Shown here: in pieces, positions 16,356 through 24,407 of the stretch
How positions within the stretch are numbered: the first letter of the stretch is position 1
Layout of the letters: every line of letters begins with the position of its first letter
NCBI GenBank assembly: GCA_004555155.1
Contig: SFJH01000029.1
Span: 1-25,073, forward strand
Length of the DNA: 25,073 nucleotides
Source: Clostridiales bacterium
GTDB taxonomy: Bacteria > Bacillota > Clostridia > Christensenellales > Aristaeellaceae
Reading direction: 5' to 3'
The notes under the pieces: generated by a model
Database searches by the model: none
What the model was told of the DNA's origin: nothing
The model's input: only the letters and a program-made list of their open reading frames with translations
Program-made: the position numbers and the translations under genes

Positions 16356-16360
16356 AGCAC

Positions 16361-16657
16361 ATGTTCATGATGAATCTTCAGCTCTTCGCTCACAAGAAGG
16401 GAATGGGCTCCTCCCGTAACGGCCGCGACAGCCATGCGCAGCGCCTGGGCGTGAAGCGCGCAGATGGCCAGTTCGTGCTGGCGGGTAACATTCTCGTTCG
16501 TCAGCGTGGAACTCAGTTCCATCCGGGCAAGAATGTCGGCATCGGCGATGACGACACTCTGTATGCAAAGGTGGATGGCGTTGTAAAGTTCGAGCGCTAT
16601 GACAAGACTCGCAAGCAGGTCAGCATCTATCCCAAGACCGAAGCTGCTGCCGAATAA
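16361..16657 (+). CDS. rpmA: 50S ribosomal protein L27 with Prp-cleaved extension
   Basis: A 98-residue protein. It starts MFMMNLQLFAHKKGMGSSRN: the first nine residues form the extension that Prp is expected to cut after F9, exposing the AHKKG N-terminus that reaches toward the peptidyl-transferase centre. The remainder follows L27 (RDSHAQRLGVKR, GTQFHPGKNVGIGDDDTLYA). The ribosome site GGAGG is 9 bases upstream. A strong terminator at 16673-16698 closes the operon. Confidence 0.97.
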   Translation: MFMMNLQLFAHKKGMGSSRNGRDSHAQRLGVKRADGQFVLAGNILVRQRGTQFHPGKNVGIGDDDTLYAKVDGVVKFERYDKTRKQVSIYPKTEAAAE

Positions 16658-16672
16658 TTGCGGATTTTTTTG

Positions 16673-16699
16673 AAAGCGTGCCAGTATTGGCACGCTTTT
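16673..16699 (+). terminator. Intrinsic terminator after rpmA
   Basis: AAAGCGTGCCA at 16673-16683 pairs perfectly with TGGCACGCTTT at 16688-16698 around the loop GTAT. It ends in TTTTCTT, and a T7 run also precedes it. Confidence 0.88.
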
Positions 16700-16720
16700 C
16701 TTGCAGAAGAGAGGTTTGCA

Positions 16721-17593
16721 ATGTTCATCGGAAATGAGACGATCGATCTTCGCCTGACGCTGGTGGACAGCGCGCAGTGTTTCCGCTGGACGCAGTCGGG
16801 AGAGCGCTTCGGCGCGGTAATTGACGGCGAGCCGGTCTGGCTGGAGAAGAGCGGGAACGGACTGCACGCCGAGGGCGGCGACGCAGCGCGCTTGAGGGAT
16901 TATCTGGATCTCAACCGGGATTATGGCGCGCTGGCGGGGGAATTTGCTTCGATTCCGGTGATCCGCCGGGCGGTGGAGATGTATCCCGGGCTCCGCGTGC
17001 TGAATCAGAATCCATGGGATGCGCTGGTCTCGTTCATCCTCTCTGCAAACAATCATGTAGGGCGCATCCGAAAGCTGTGCGATGCGCTGGCATGGCATTG
17101 TGGAGACGTCTTTGAAACCCGGTGGGGAACGCTGTGCGGTTTTCCGGCGCCGGAACGCCTTGCGCAGTGCGAAGAGCCGGAGCTGCGCGCGCTGGGCGTG
17201 GGCTATCGCGCGCCCTATCTGATCCGGACCGCGCGGGCGGTGGCCGACGGATTTCCGCTGGATGCGCTGTGCGAAATGGACTATGCGCAGGCCCACGCCA
17301 AGCTCACGGAGCTGGCGGGCGTTGGAGATAAGGTGGCCGATTGCGTGCTGCTGTTCGGGTGCCGCCATGCGTCGGCATTCCCGGTGGACACCTGGGTGGA
17401 AAAGCTGGTCAGGAGCTGGCTCGGGATCGATGCGAAGGGAAGCAAAGGCTTGATGAACGCGGCCCGATCGCTGCTAGGGGCTCATGCGGGCCTTGCGCAG
17501 CAGTTCCTTTTTCATGCGGCGCGCACGGGCGGAATCGCCCTGGAGGAGGCGGAACCGGAGCGCGTTCCGCTGAGAAAAATGGCTTCGGAGTAA
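16721..17593 (+). CDS. OGG-type 8-oxoguanine DNA glycosylase/lyase (HhH-GPD family)
   Basis: A 290-residue protein with the OGG N-terminal domain (SAQCFRW near residue 20) and a helix-hairpin-helix-GPD core: LAGVGDKVADC with the catalytic lysine K204 and FPVDTWVEKLV with the catalytic aspartate D223. These residues define bifunctional glycosylases that remove 8-oxoguanine and nick the DNA, as in eukaryotic OGG1 and clostridial Ogg. I chose the ATG at 16721 with GAGAGG upstream; a more upstream TTG would run through the rpmA terminator. The DUF554 gene follows after 29 bases. Confidence 0.9.
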   Translation: MFIGNETIDLRLTLVDSAQCFRWTQSGERFGAVIDGEPVWLEKSGNGLHAEGGDAARLRDYLDLNRDYGALAGEFASIPVIRRAVEMYPGLRVLNQNPWDALVSFILSANNHVGRIRKLCDALAWHCGDVFETRWGTLCGFPAPERLAQCEEPELRALGVGYRAPYLIRTARAVADGFPLDALCEMDYAQAHAKLTELAGVGDKVADCVLLFGCRHASAFPVDTWVEKLVRSWLGIDAKGSKGLMNAARSLLGAHAGLAQQFLFHAARTGGIALEEAEPERVPLRKMASE

Positions 17594-17622
17594 GACAGAC
17601 AGCCGCAAAGAGGGATGAAGGT

Positions 17623-18324
17623 ATGCTGGGTGTATGGGTCAATTTTGCCACTGTGGTGATCGGCGGTCTGGTGGGCACGCTGCTGCGCGGCGGCATCAAG
17701 GAAAAATACCGGCAGACGATCAATGTGGGGTTGGCGCTGTGCGTTCTGCTGATCGGCATGAGCGGCGCGCTGAAGACGCAGAATGAAATGCTGGTGATCG
17801 TGTCGATCGTCATCGGCTGCGTGGCCGGAGAGATGCTGCGCATTGAAAACGGGCTGGATCATCTGGGAGAATGGGCGCAGCAGAGATTCGCGAAGAATGA
17901 TACGGGCTTTGCGTCGGGCTTTATCAACGCCACGCTGCTGTTCTGCGTGGGCGCGATGGCGGTGGTGGGTTCGCTGAAGGCGGGCCTGGAGAACGACTCG
18001 AGCACGCTGCTGGCCAAGGCGGCGCTGGACGGCGTATCGTCGATCATCTTTGCCTCCAGCTTTGGCATCGGCGTGGTGTTCGCGGCCATTCCGCTGACGA
18101 TCTATCAGGGCGGCATCGCGCTGCTGTCCGGGGTGCTCGCGCCGTATCTGACGGAGGCGCTGATCAATGAGATGAGCGCCGTTGGCTCCATCCTGATCAT
18201 TGCGCTGAGCCTGAATATGCTGGAACTGACGAAAAACCGGATTCGCGTGGGCAACATGCTGCCGACCATTCTGGTGCCCTGTATTTACATGCCTGTGGCA
18301 AACTGGCTGACTTCAATGTTTTAG
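17623..18324 (+). CDS. DUF554 (YdfK/YqgA-type) membrane protein
   Basis: A 233-residue, strongly hydrophobic protein with about seven membrane segments. It begins LGVWVNFATVVIGGLVGTLL and contains GFINATLLFCVGAMAVVGSL and the FGIGVVFAAIPLTIYQGGIA stretch, all typical of the DUF554 family. Its function is unknown; the family is thought to be a transporter or channel. The ATG at 17623 is chosen because the family N-terminus begins here; the nearby upstream sequence AGGGATGAAGG gives a modest ribosome site. It sits 14 bases before the MFS gene and could share its transcript. Confidence 0.88.
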   Translation: MLGVWVNFATVVIGGLVGTLLRGGIKEKYRQTINVGLALCVLLIGMSGALKTQNEMLVIVSIVIGCVAGEMLRIENGLDHLGEWAQQRFAKNDTGFASGFINATLLFCVGAMAVVGSLKAGLENDSSTLLAKAALDGVSSIIFASSFGIGVVFAAIPLTIYQGGIALLSGVLAPYLTEALINEMSAVGSILIIALSLNMLELTKNRIRVGNMLPTILVPCIYMPVANWLTSMF

Positions 18325-18338
18325 AGGAGAACGTACCA

Positions 18339-19616
18339 ATGAAGACGCTCTTGCGCAAATTCAAATCGAACTATCTGATTCGGGTGCTGTTTTCGCTGAA
18401 GGGAAATGCCCGGGCATGCATCTGGGCGGAGCCGCTGTGGGGAATCCCGTACAATCTGTATTTGCCGTACGTCACGCTGTTCATGACGTCCATTGGTCTG
18501 AGCTATGCCGAGATCGGATATGTCACGTCGATCACCATGGCGTCGCAGATGGTGTTCGCGGTGCTCTCCGGCGTGCTGACGGACAAGCTGGGACGGCGGC
18601 GCTGCACGCTGATTTTTGATATACTCAGCTGGAGCGTGCCGACCTTTTTGTGGATGTGCGCGCAGAATTTGTCCTGGTTTGTGATTGCGGCGCTGTTCAA
18701 CGGCATGTGGCGCATTACGGAGAACTCCTGGTATCTGCTGATGGTGGAGGATGCGAACAAGGATCAGGTGATCGCGCTGAATTCGCTGACCAATCTGATG
18801 GGCCTGATTGCCGCGTTCTTTGCGCCGATTTCGAAGTTCGCGGTGGACGCATTCGGCGTGGTGCCCACCATGCGCGTGCTATACGGCATTGCGTGCGTGT
18901 CGATGACGGCGAAATTCATCGTGCTGTACCGCTTCAGCACGGAGACGAAGAACGGCGTGCGCCGGATGGAGGCGACGAAGCGCAAGCCGATCTGGAAATC
19001 GCTGTGGGAGTGCAAGGACGTCTATCTGCGCATCGTCCGGGAGCGGCGCATGCTGCTGACGCTGGCGATCCTGTCGTGCTATATACTGGTTACGACGCTG
19101 AACAGCAACTACTGGGCGCTGTATCTGCGGGATATTCTGGGCGTGAGCGAAGGCAACGTTTCCCTGTTCGTGACGCTGAAATCGCTGGTCATTCTCTTCT
19201 GCAGCTTTGTACTGGTGCCCAGGGTGCGCTATCAGTCGATCCGCAAGCCGATGCTGCTGGCGCTCATGGCCTTTGCAGCCGCGCAGCTGCTGCTGTTGAC
19301 CAATCTCGGCGGCGCGGCGGGACTGGCGATTCTCATGCTGTCGGTGGCGCTGGAGGCCACGGCGCTGTCCGTGTTGGGCCCGGTGACCGGCTCGCTGGTG
19401 TTCATCCATGCGGATGAAAACGAGCGCGCACTGATCGTGGGCATGGTGTACGCCACCGTGGCGCTGATCGTATCGATTTTCCCGGCGCTGGTGGGACAGC
19501 TGGCACAGCGCACGCTGCGCGCGCCGTTCTATGTGAACCTGGGCCTGTTTGTGGCGCTGGCTGTGCTCTCTGTGGCGATCAGCCGCCTTCAGAATGCGAA
19601 CCAGGACGGAGAATGA
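18339..19616 (+). CDS. MFS-type transporter, substrate unknown
   Basis: A 425-residue protein with about twelve hydrophobic segments. The MFS motif A is visible as GVLTDKLGRRR near residues 78-88, between the second and third helix. A cytoplasmic loop rich in charged residues (about 200-225) separates the two halves. A GAGGAG site is 10 bases upstream. Nothing indicates the substrate. The preceding DUF554 gene may be co-transcribed. A bidirectional hairpin closes the unit 11 bases after the stop. Confidence 0.88.
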   Translation: MKTLLRKFKSNYLIRVLFSLKGNARACIWAEPLWGIPYNLYLPYVTLFMTSIGLSYAEIGYVTSITMASQMVFAVLSGVLTDKLGRRRCTLIFDILSWSVPTFLWMCAQNLSWFVIAALFNGMWRITENSWYLLMVEDANKDQVIALNSLTNLMGLIAAFFAPISKFAVDAFGVVPTMRVLYGIACVSMTAKFIVLYRFSTETKNGVRRMEATKRKPIWKSLWECKDVYLRIVRERRMLLTLAILSCYILVTTLNSNYWALYLRDILGVSEGNVSLFVTLKSLVILFCSFVLVPRVRYQSIRKPMLLALMAFAAAQLLLLTNLGGAAGLAILMLSVALEATALSVLGPVTGSLVFIHADENERALIVGMVYATVALIVSIFPALVGQLAQRTLRAPFYVNLGLFVALAVLSVAISRLQNANQDGE

Positions 19617-19627
19617 TCGATTGAAAA

Positions 19628-19673
19628 GAAGAGGCTCTGCACAACCGGATTCGTCGGTTTGCAGAGCCTCTTC
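19628..19673. terminator. Shared bidirectional terminator between convergent units
   Basis: GAAGAGGCTCTGC (19628-19640) is inverted at 19661-19673, extended by an A-T pair and, after a one-base bulge, by AACCG/CGGTT around the loop GATTCGT. The T tract (TTTTCAA) lies on the minus strand, so it best terminates the URO-D-like gene; on the plus strand it can still stop the MFS transcript. From 19674 to 19875 I see no gene, only the hairpin at 19791-19817. Confidence 0.75.
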
Positions 19674-19790
19674 GCGTATCATAGAGCCCCGGGCATCTTC
19701 GCCGGGCGGGAAAAATCCGTGGAAAACTGAAAACCTCACGGCCTTCTGATGGAGGGTGCGTGCGATGTCCTGCGCTTGCGGAAAGAATGC

Positions 19791-19817
19791 GAGCGCGGCA
19801 TACATAACGCCGCGCTC
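19791..19817 (-). terminator. Hairpin after the URO-D-like gene
   Basis: A 9-bp inverted repeat GAGCGCGGC/GCCGCGCTC (19791-19799 with 19809-19817) with a 9-base loop lies 59 bases beyond the minus-strand stop. The downstream minus-strand sequence GCATTCTTTCC is only partly T-rich, so termination would be weak; the stronger hairpin lies further on. Confidence 0.4.
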
Positions 19818-19875
19818 GATTCCGCAGGTGGTTCTTCGCATATTTCCGACGGCCTGCGGGGCTCCGGGCATGAGA

Positions 19876-21099
19876 TCAGCGCTCCAGCTCCTCGCGGGCA
19901 ATCTGAACATAGCGCCGGACTTTTTCAGGATCGTGGTGGATCTGATAGACGTCGCGCTGGGCGACCTCCAGCTTGCAGCCGCGGGCAGCCTGTGCGGTCT
20001 TGCGGAAGCACGCGCGGGCGGTGTCCTCATCCAGCGGCGCATCCATGCCGAGAATGGTGGCGGGCGGCTTGCGCAGATAGGTCACGCGCGTGCCCTGCAG
20101 GCGTTCGCCCATGAAATCCTCGTCGCACCAGGGGGAGATGGAGACCTTGCGCAGATTGTCCACCGTGGACAGACAGTTGTCCCAGATGCCGTGGGTGGCC
20201 TCGCAGCAGCCGTAGGACACCAGGCCGAAGCGGGACATCAGCTCGCGATAGTAGGGGAAGATCAGCTCCGCGAACATCGCGGGCGAGACGCCGGAAGTCT
20301 CCTGAGAATCCATGTACAGCCAGAGATTCTTCAGCGGCGCGCCGGGCTCGTCGTCGGGCAGCTCGTCGGTGAAGCAGTAGGTGCCCTGACAGAGGTGCTG
20401 CATCCGGGCGGCGGAGCGGAGATGTCCGCCGGATTCCAGCGTGTTGAAGTAAGCGATGTAATCGTCCGTCAGACGGCGCATCATGGCGTGGAAGCGCTCC
20501 TCGTCGTCGATCATGGCCATGTACATGTCGTCCATGTTCATGATGTGAACGATGTCCTGCGTGGGACAGGAGATGAGCGCGTCGCTGACGCGTCGAACGG
20601 GCAGGATATCGCCCAGCAGCTCCTCCATGTCGGCCTGTTCCTGGGCTGCGCCGACCTCATCCACGCTGAACTGGGAGGGGCCGAGCAGATGATCGTCCTC
20701 CTCCAGATCGTGCAGATAGGGAATGAAGTGGTGGCCCAGTCCGCCGGTCTCTTCGCGCTTGGCGGGCAGACCGAAGGGGACGAACCGCAGCCGGTCCGTT
20801 ACGGCATAGTACGAGGGCACCAGCGTATCGTCTTCAAACAGCGTGAAATTGGCGATGGGCTTGAGCATGCGCGCCTCGATCCGGCGGGCCTGCTCGCCTT
20901 CGCAGCGCATCATCGCAGGCAGCACCTCGTGCTGAAAGGTGTCGATTTCGATGCGGATCATGGGGCGCTGGGATTTTCCGGCATGGCCGAAGGCAATCCA
21001 TTCCTGCATCAGCCGCTGATTGCGGGGGGAAGCGGCTAGCTCCGCCTGACGCAGGGCGAGATCACGAAGAATTCTGCGATCCTCTTGAGATATTTGCAT
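19876..21099 (-). CDS. Uroporphyrinogen decarboxylase-like (URO-D superfamily) protein
   Basis: A 407-residue protein on the minus strand. The start MQISQEDRR is chosen because AGGAGG lies 9 bases upstream of its ATG; an earlier in-frame ATG lacks such a site. The C-terminal half has URO-D-like features, including the stretch GLVSYGCCEATHGIW, which resembles the cysteine-bearing loop of corrinoid methyltransferases and related URO-D proteins. It is longer than true HemE (about 340-360), and HemE hallmarks are absent, so a haem role is unlikely. No corrinoid protein or methyltransferase activation protein is nearby. The Smr gene lies 72 bases upstream and probably shares its transcript. Its substrate is unknown. 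Confidence 0.68.
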   Translation of the reverse strand: MQISQEDRRILRDLALRQAELAASPRNQRLMQEWIAFGHAGKSQRPMIRIEIDTFQHEVLPAMMRCEGEQARRIEARMLKPIANFTLFEDDTLVPSYYAVTDRLRFVPFGLPAKREETGGLGHHFIPYLHDLEEDDHLLGPSQFSVDEVGAAQEQADMEELLGDILPVRRVSDALISCPTQDIVHIMNMDDMYMAMIDDEERFHAMMRRLTDDYIAYFNTLESGGHLRSAARMQHLCQGTYCFTDELPDDEPGAPLKNLWLYMDSQETSGVSPAMFAELIFPYYRELMSRFGLVSYGCCEATHGIWDNCLSTVDNLRKVSISPWCDEDFMGERLQGTRVTYLRKPPATILGMDAPLDEDTARACFRKTAQAARGCKLEVAQRDVYQIHHDPEKVRRYVQIAREELER

Positions 21100-21171
21100 T
21101 ATTGCAAGCCTCCTAGCATTGTTCGATGGAAACGGGAACAAAATGGCGCGCCGTGCGCCCGAAAGACGGAA

Positions 21172-21414
21172 TCAGAACTCGCGCAGCACAAGGTCGGTCA
21201 CGCCGTCGCCCAGGCGGGTCTCCATTCGGAGCACTTTGGGATGCCGGGCATATTCGCTGCGAACCATGTCCCGAAGAACGCTGCCGCTGTTGCAGCCATG
21301 AATGACGCGGATGCGCATGACGCCCGGTCGGGCGCGCCGCAGCGCCGCATCCACGGCAATCCTTCCCTGATAGGCATTCTTGCCGTGCAGATCGATTTCT
21401 ACGATGGATTCCAT
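21172..21414 (-). CDS. Small Smr-domain protein
   Basis: An 80-residue protein consisting almost only of an Smr domain: the N-terminal DLHGKNAYQG motif and the later VIHGCNSGSVLRDMVRS motif, the counterpart of the canonical HGxGxGxLR loop. Smr domains bind or cut nucleic acids; the best known are MutS2 C-termini, which act on branched DNA or collided ribosomes. Here the domain stands alone. The start follows AAGGAGA with a 9-base gap. A consensus promoter is at 21461-21489, and the URO-D-like gene lies 72 bases downstream. Confidence 0.85.
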   Translation of the reverse strand: MESIVEIDLHGKNAYQGRIAVDAALRRARPGVMRIRVIHGCNSGSVLRDMVRSEYARHPKVLRMETRLGDGVTDLVLREF

Positions 21415-21460
21415 GCGGCAATTCTCCTTTGTACATCTGCAGGATCCCGGCTGCGTCAGT

Positions 21461-21489
21461 AGTATAGCATGCGGGATCAGGCCTGTCAA
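21461..21489 (-). promoter_or_regulatory. Sigma-A promoter of the Smr/URO-D-like unit
   Basis: On the minus strand TTGACA (21484-21489) and TATACT (21461-21466) are separated by 17 bases. It diverges from the redox-sensor promoter at 21524-21552, with 34 bases between the two -35 boxes. Confidence 0.85.
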
Positions 21490-21523
21490 CACAGAAAATC
21501 GATGGCTTGATGGGAAGGAAGAA

Positions 21524-21552
21524 TTGCTTTTTTCCGGGAACTATGGTATCAT
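21524..21552 (+). promoter_or_regulatory. Sigma-A-type promoter of the redox-sensing module
   Basis: TTGCTT at 21524-21529 and TATCAT at 21547-21552 with a 17-base spacer. It is less perfect than the other promoters in the window, so an activator or moderate expression is plausible. Confidence 0.55.
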
Positions 21553-21588
21553 AGATTTGGAAATCCGAATTCACCGGGAAAGGACGAA

Positions 21589-21834
21589 ATGAATATGAAA
21601 ATTACGATTTGTGTCGGCAGCACCTGCCATCTGCTGGGCTCCAAGCGCGTGGTGGATCGCTTCAAGGAATTGGTGGCTGAAAACAACCTGGGTGATAAGG
21701 TGGAGCTGGCCGGCAAGTTCTGCATGGGCAAGTGCGGCGAAGGCGTTTGCGTGACGATTGACGATACGACGCACTCCATCAAGCCCGAGGACGCAGATAC
21801 CCTCTTCAAGACCGAGGTACTGGACAAGCTGTAA
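21589..21834 (+). CDS. Thioredoxin-like [2Fe-2S] ferredoxin (NuoE C-terminal type)
   Basis: An 81-residue protein with a [2Fe-2S] motif of the NuoE/thioredoxin-like ferredoxin type: C8-x4-C13 and C45-x3-C49 (ICVGSTC, FCMGKC). The family receives or passes one electron at low potential, for example as part of HndA/NuoE. Here it is free-standing and belongs to the module with the following two genes. Two in-frame ATGs are close (21589 and 21595) behind AAAGGA; I use the first, and the difference is only two residues. The gap to the next gene is 18 bases. Confidence 0.85.
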   Translation: MNMKITICVGSTCHLLGSKRVVDRFKELVAENNLGDKVELAGKFCMGKCGEGVCVTIDDTTHSIKPEDADTLFKTEVLDKL

Positions 21835-21852
21835 ACCAAACGGGGGGATACG

Positions 21853-23208
21853 ATGGCTGAGGTCATCCGGCTCGGGCAGGAAAACTGCCGCGATTGCTAT
21901 AAGTGCATCCGAAACTGCCTGCTGAAAGCGATTCGGTATTCCGACGGGCACGCCGAAATCATTCAGGAGGAGTGTATTCAGTGCGGCGAATGCGTCGTGA
22001 GCTGCCCGCGGCACGTGGAGATGGAGTGGAACGACTTAAGCGCGGTCCGCAAGCAGATCCGCGCCGGACGCCGCGTGGTGGCCAGCGTCGCGCCGTCGTT
22101 CATCGCTGAGCTGGACGTGGGCTCCATTGAGGATCTGCGGGAATCGCTGCTGCAGCTCGGCTTTGCCGACGCGCAGGAGACCGCCATCGGCGCGGAGATC
22201 GTCAGCAACGAGTATGTCAGGATCATGGCCAACGCTGAGACGGATGTGCTGATTTCCTCCAGCTGTCCGCCGATCAATCTGCTGATTCAGAAGTACTATC
22301 CCGAGATGCTGAAATACCTGGCGCCGGTGGAATCCCCCATGGAGGTCCACTGCCGCAGGCTGCGCGACGAATACCCCGACGCCTATGTGGTGTTCATCGG
22401 GCCCTGCTATGCGAAGAAGAGCGAATCGCTGGCGTCCGGATGCTGCGATGCGGTGCTGCTGTTCTCCGATCTCAAGCGCTGGATGCACGAAGCCGGCGTC
22501 ACGCCTGTGAACCGCGGCATTCGCGTGATGCGCGGCGGCTATCGGGCGCGCCGGTATCCGAGACAGGACGGCATCGTCAAATCGTTCACCCGCGAACCGG
22601 GCTGGAACCGCGTGTCCATCGACGGCGTGGGCGACTGTATCGCCGCGCTGGAGGAAATCCGCCAGTGCAAGCTGACGAAGGTCTTTCTGGAAATGACCGC
22701 CTGCGAGGGCAGCTGCGTCAATGGTCCGGACATCCGGAGCAATCGCTATGAAAACCGAATCCGGGGAACGGTCGTGGTGAATTCCTATGCGGGCGAGAAC
22801 GACTATGGCGTGACGGCCGGCCGGAGCATTCGCAGAAGCTTTGAGCCGCTGCCTGTCGACCGCATGCTGCCCACGGAGGAGGAGATCGAGCGGGTGCTCG
22901 TGAAGATGGGCAAGGACACGGCGGACACGGCCCTCAACTGCGGCTGCTGCGGCTATCCCACCTGCCGGGAGATGGCCTCCGCGCTGTGCCAGGGCAAGGC
23001 GCAGATGGATATGTGTCTGCCCTATCTGCGTGAGCGCGCCGAACGGCACTCCCGCGAGGTGGTGGACAATACGCTTGAAGCGGCCGACAAGGTCATCGAA
23101 AAGCAGATGCGCGTGGTGCAGAACATCGCCTCCATCCTGGGCGAGACCACGGCGGAAACCAAGGTGATGCTGGTTCGCCTGAAAGAGGCGATTCAGGACA
23201 GTGAATAG
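21853..23208 (+). CDS. [FeFe]-hydrogenase-like iron-sulfur protein, probably a sensor
   Basis: A 451-residue protein. Two ferredoxin motifs (C12/C15/C18/C22 and C41/C44/C47/C51) precede a hydrogenase large-subunit-like domain. The H-cluster regions are recognisable but altered: SSSCP at 135-139 (C138, with S137 where true hydrogenases have the proton-transfer cysteine), GPCYAKK with C185, and TACEGSCVNG with C284 and C288. All four cysteines that hold the cluster are therefore present. A C-terminal 4Fe-4S (PF04060-type) motif is at C363/C366/C371/C388, and the last 50 or so residues form a likely coiled coil. This organisation is that of group C/D hydrogenase-like proteins thought to sense redox or H2. 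The SpoIIE phosphatase gene starts two bases after its stop. Catalytic hydrogenase activity is unlikely. Confidence 0.85.
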   Translation: MAEVIRLGQENCRDCYKCIRNCLLKAIRYSDGHAEIIQEECIQCGECVVSCPRHVEMEWNDLSAVRKQIRAGRRVVASVAPSFIAELDVGSIEDLRESLLQLGFADAQETAIGAEIVSNEYVRIMANAETDVLISSSCPPINLLIQKYYPEMLKYLAPVESPMEVHCRRLRDEYPDAYVVFIGPCYAKKSESLASGCCDAVLLFSDLKRWMHEAGVTPVNRGIRVMRGGYRARRYPRQDGIVKSFTREPGWNRVSIDGVGDCIAALEEIRQCKLTKVFLEMTACEGSCVNGPDIRSNRYENRIRGTVVVNSYAGENDYGVTAGRSIRRSFEPLPVDRMLPTEEEIERVLVKMGKDTADTALNCGCCGYPTCREMASALCQGKAQMDMCLPYLRERAERHSREVVDNTLEAADKVIEKQMRVVQNIASILGETTAETKVMLVRLKEAIQDSE

Positions 23209-23210
23209 CG

Positions 23211-24380
23211 ATGCGTGATTTGTATATCGATTCGGGCTATATCAGCCTGAATAAGGTCGGAGAGCAGCTCTGCGGCGATCGCGTGGTGTTCGCCTCCAAT
23301 GAGGATACCACGATCTGCGTGCTGGCGGACGGCCTTGGCAGCGGCGTCAAAGCGAATATTCTGGCCACGCTCACGTCCCAGATTCTGGCGACGATGAGCG
23401 CTGGCGGCATGTCTGTCGAGGAGTGCGTCAATACCATCGTCCGAACGCTGCCGGAATGCAACGTTCGGAAAATTGCCTATTCGACCTTTACCATCATCAA
23501 AATCCGCGACCAGAGATATGTCGAGCTGACGCGGTTCGACAACCCGCACACCATCGTTCTGCAAAACGGCCGGAATTTCGACTTCAAGTATGAAACCCGC
23601 ATGATCGAGGGCAAGCGGATTTACGAAAGCCGCTTTGAGGCGGGGGAGAACGACGTTTTCGTGGTGATGAGCGACGGCGCGATCTATGCCGGTCTCGGAT
23701 ATGAATATGCCTTCGGATGGGAACGGGAGAATATCATCCGATACCTCGAGCAAAACTACTCTCCGGATCGCACGGCGCGGCAGATCGCTCAGACGCTGGC
23801 GGCAGAATGCAATCGCCTCTATCATGGCAAGCCCGGCGACGACACCACAGTGGCGGTGCTGCGCCTGTGCAAGCGCCAGCAGACGAACCTGATGATCGGC
23901 CCGCCGTCCTCGCGGGGACTGGACGAGCTGATGCTGCGCGAGTTCTTTGCCCAGCCGGGAAGGAAGATTGTCTGCGGCGGCACGACCAACCGGATTGCGG
24001 CGCGCTATCTGGGCTGTGAGGTGAGCGCCTCGCTGGATTATGCGGATTCCGATCTTCCTCCGCTGTATCACGTGGAGGGCGTAGATCTGGCCACAGAGGC
24101 CATTGTGACGATTTCCAGGGTGCTGGAGTATGCGGATGAATACCTCGCGGGAGAGCGCCTGACGACCTCCTGGGAGGGCAGGAGAGACGGCGCGTCGCTG
24201 ATTGCGCAGGAGCTGTTCGACAGGGCGACGGATATCAATTTCTTCGTCGGCTGCGCCATGAATCCAGCGCATCAGAATCCCAAGCTGTCGCTCGCCTTCG
24301 GCGCGAAGTTCCAGCTGATCGATCGCCTTTCGAAGCGGCTGGAGCAGATGGGCAAGCGCGTCAGCGTCAAGTTCTATTGA
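23211..24380 (+). CDS. SpoIIE/PP2C-type phosphatase with an unassigned C-terminal domain
   Basis: A 389-residue protein. Residues 1 to about 228 form a PP2C-like SpoIIE domain with metal-binding acidic motifs: D40 (LADGLGSG), D155 (MSDGAI) and D210/D211 (GDDTTV). Such phosphatases remove phosphate from serine or threonine of partner proteins, often anti-sigma-factor antagonists. Residues from about 235 to 389 do not belong to that fold; they contain KIVCGGTTNRIAARYLG and MNPAHQNPKLSLAF. There is no membrane segment, unlike SpoIIE itself, so it is soluble. Its start lies two bases after the hydrogenase-like gene, which implies coupled translation and a common pathway. The target protein is not encoded in the window. 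Confidence 0.85.
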   Translation: MRDLYIDSGYISLNKVGEQLCGDRVVFASNEDTTICVLADGLGSGVKANILATLTSQILATMSAGGMSVEECVNTIVRTLPECNVRKIAYSTFTIIKIRDQRYVELTRFDNPHTIVLQNGRNFDFKYETRMIEGKRIYESRFEAGENDVFVVMSDGAIYAGLGYEYAFGWERENIIRYLEQNYSPDRTARQIAQTLAAECNRLYHGKPGDDTTVAVLRLCKRQQTNLMIGPPSSRGLDELMLREFFAQPGRKIVCGGTTNRIAARYLGCEVSASLDYADSDLPPLYHVEGVDLATEAIVTISRVLEYADEYLAGERLTTSWEGRRDGASLIAQELFDRATDINFFVGCAMNPAHQNPKLSLAFGAKFQLIDRLSKRLEQMGKRVSVKFY

Positions 24381-24407
24381 GCATTGGGCGGCGAAAAGGG
24401 CTCTCAG

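Noticed and set aside
16658..16720. Upstream TTG start for the DNA glycosylase
   Set aside because: It would translate through the rpmA terminator hairpin and adds residues unlike the OGG family N-terminus.
21853..23208. A catalytic [FeFe] hydrogenase
   Set aside because: The proton-transfer cysteine is a serine, the motif context is degenerate, and the gene is linked to a phosphatase.
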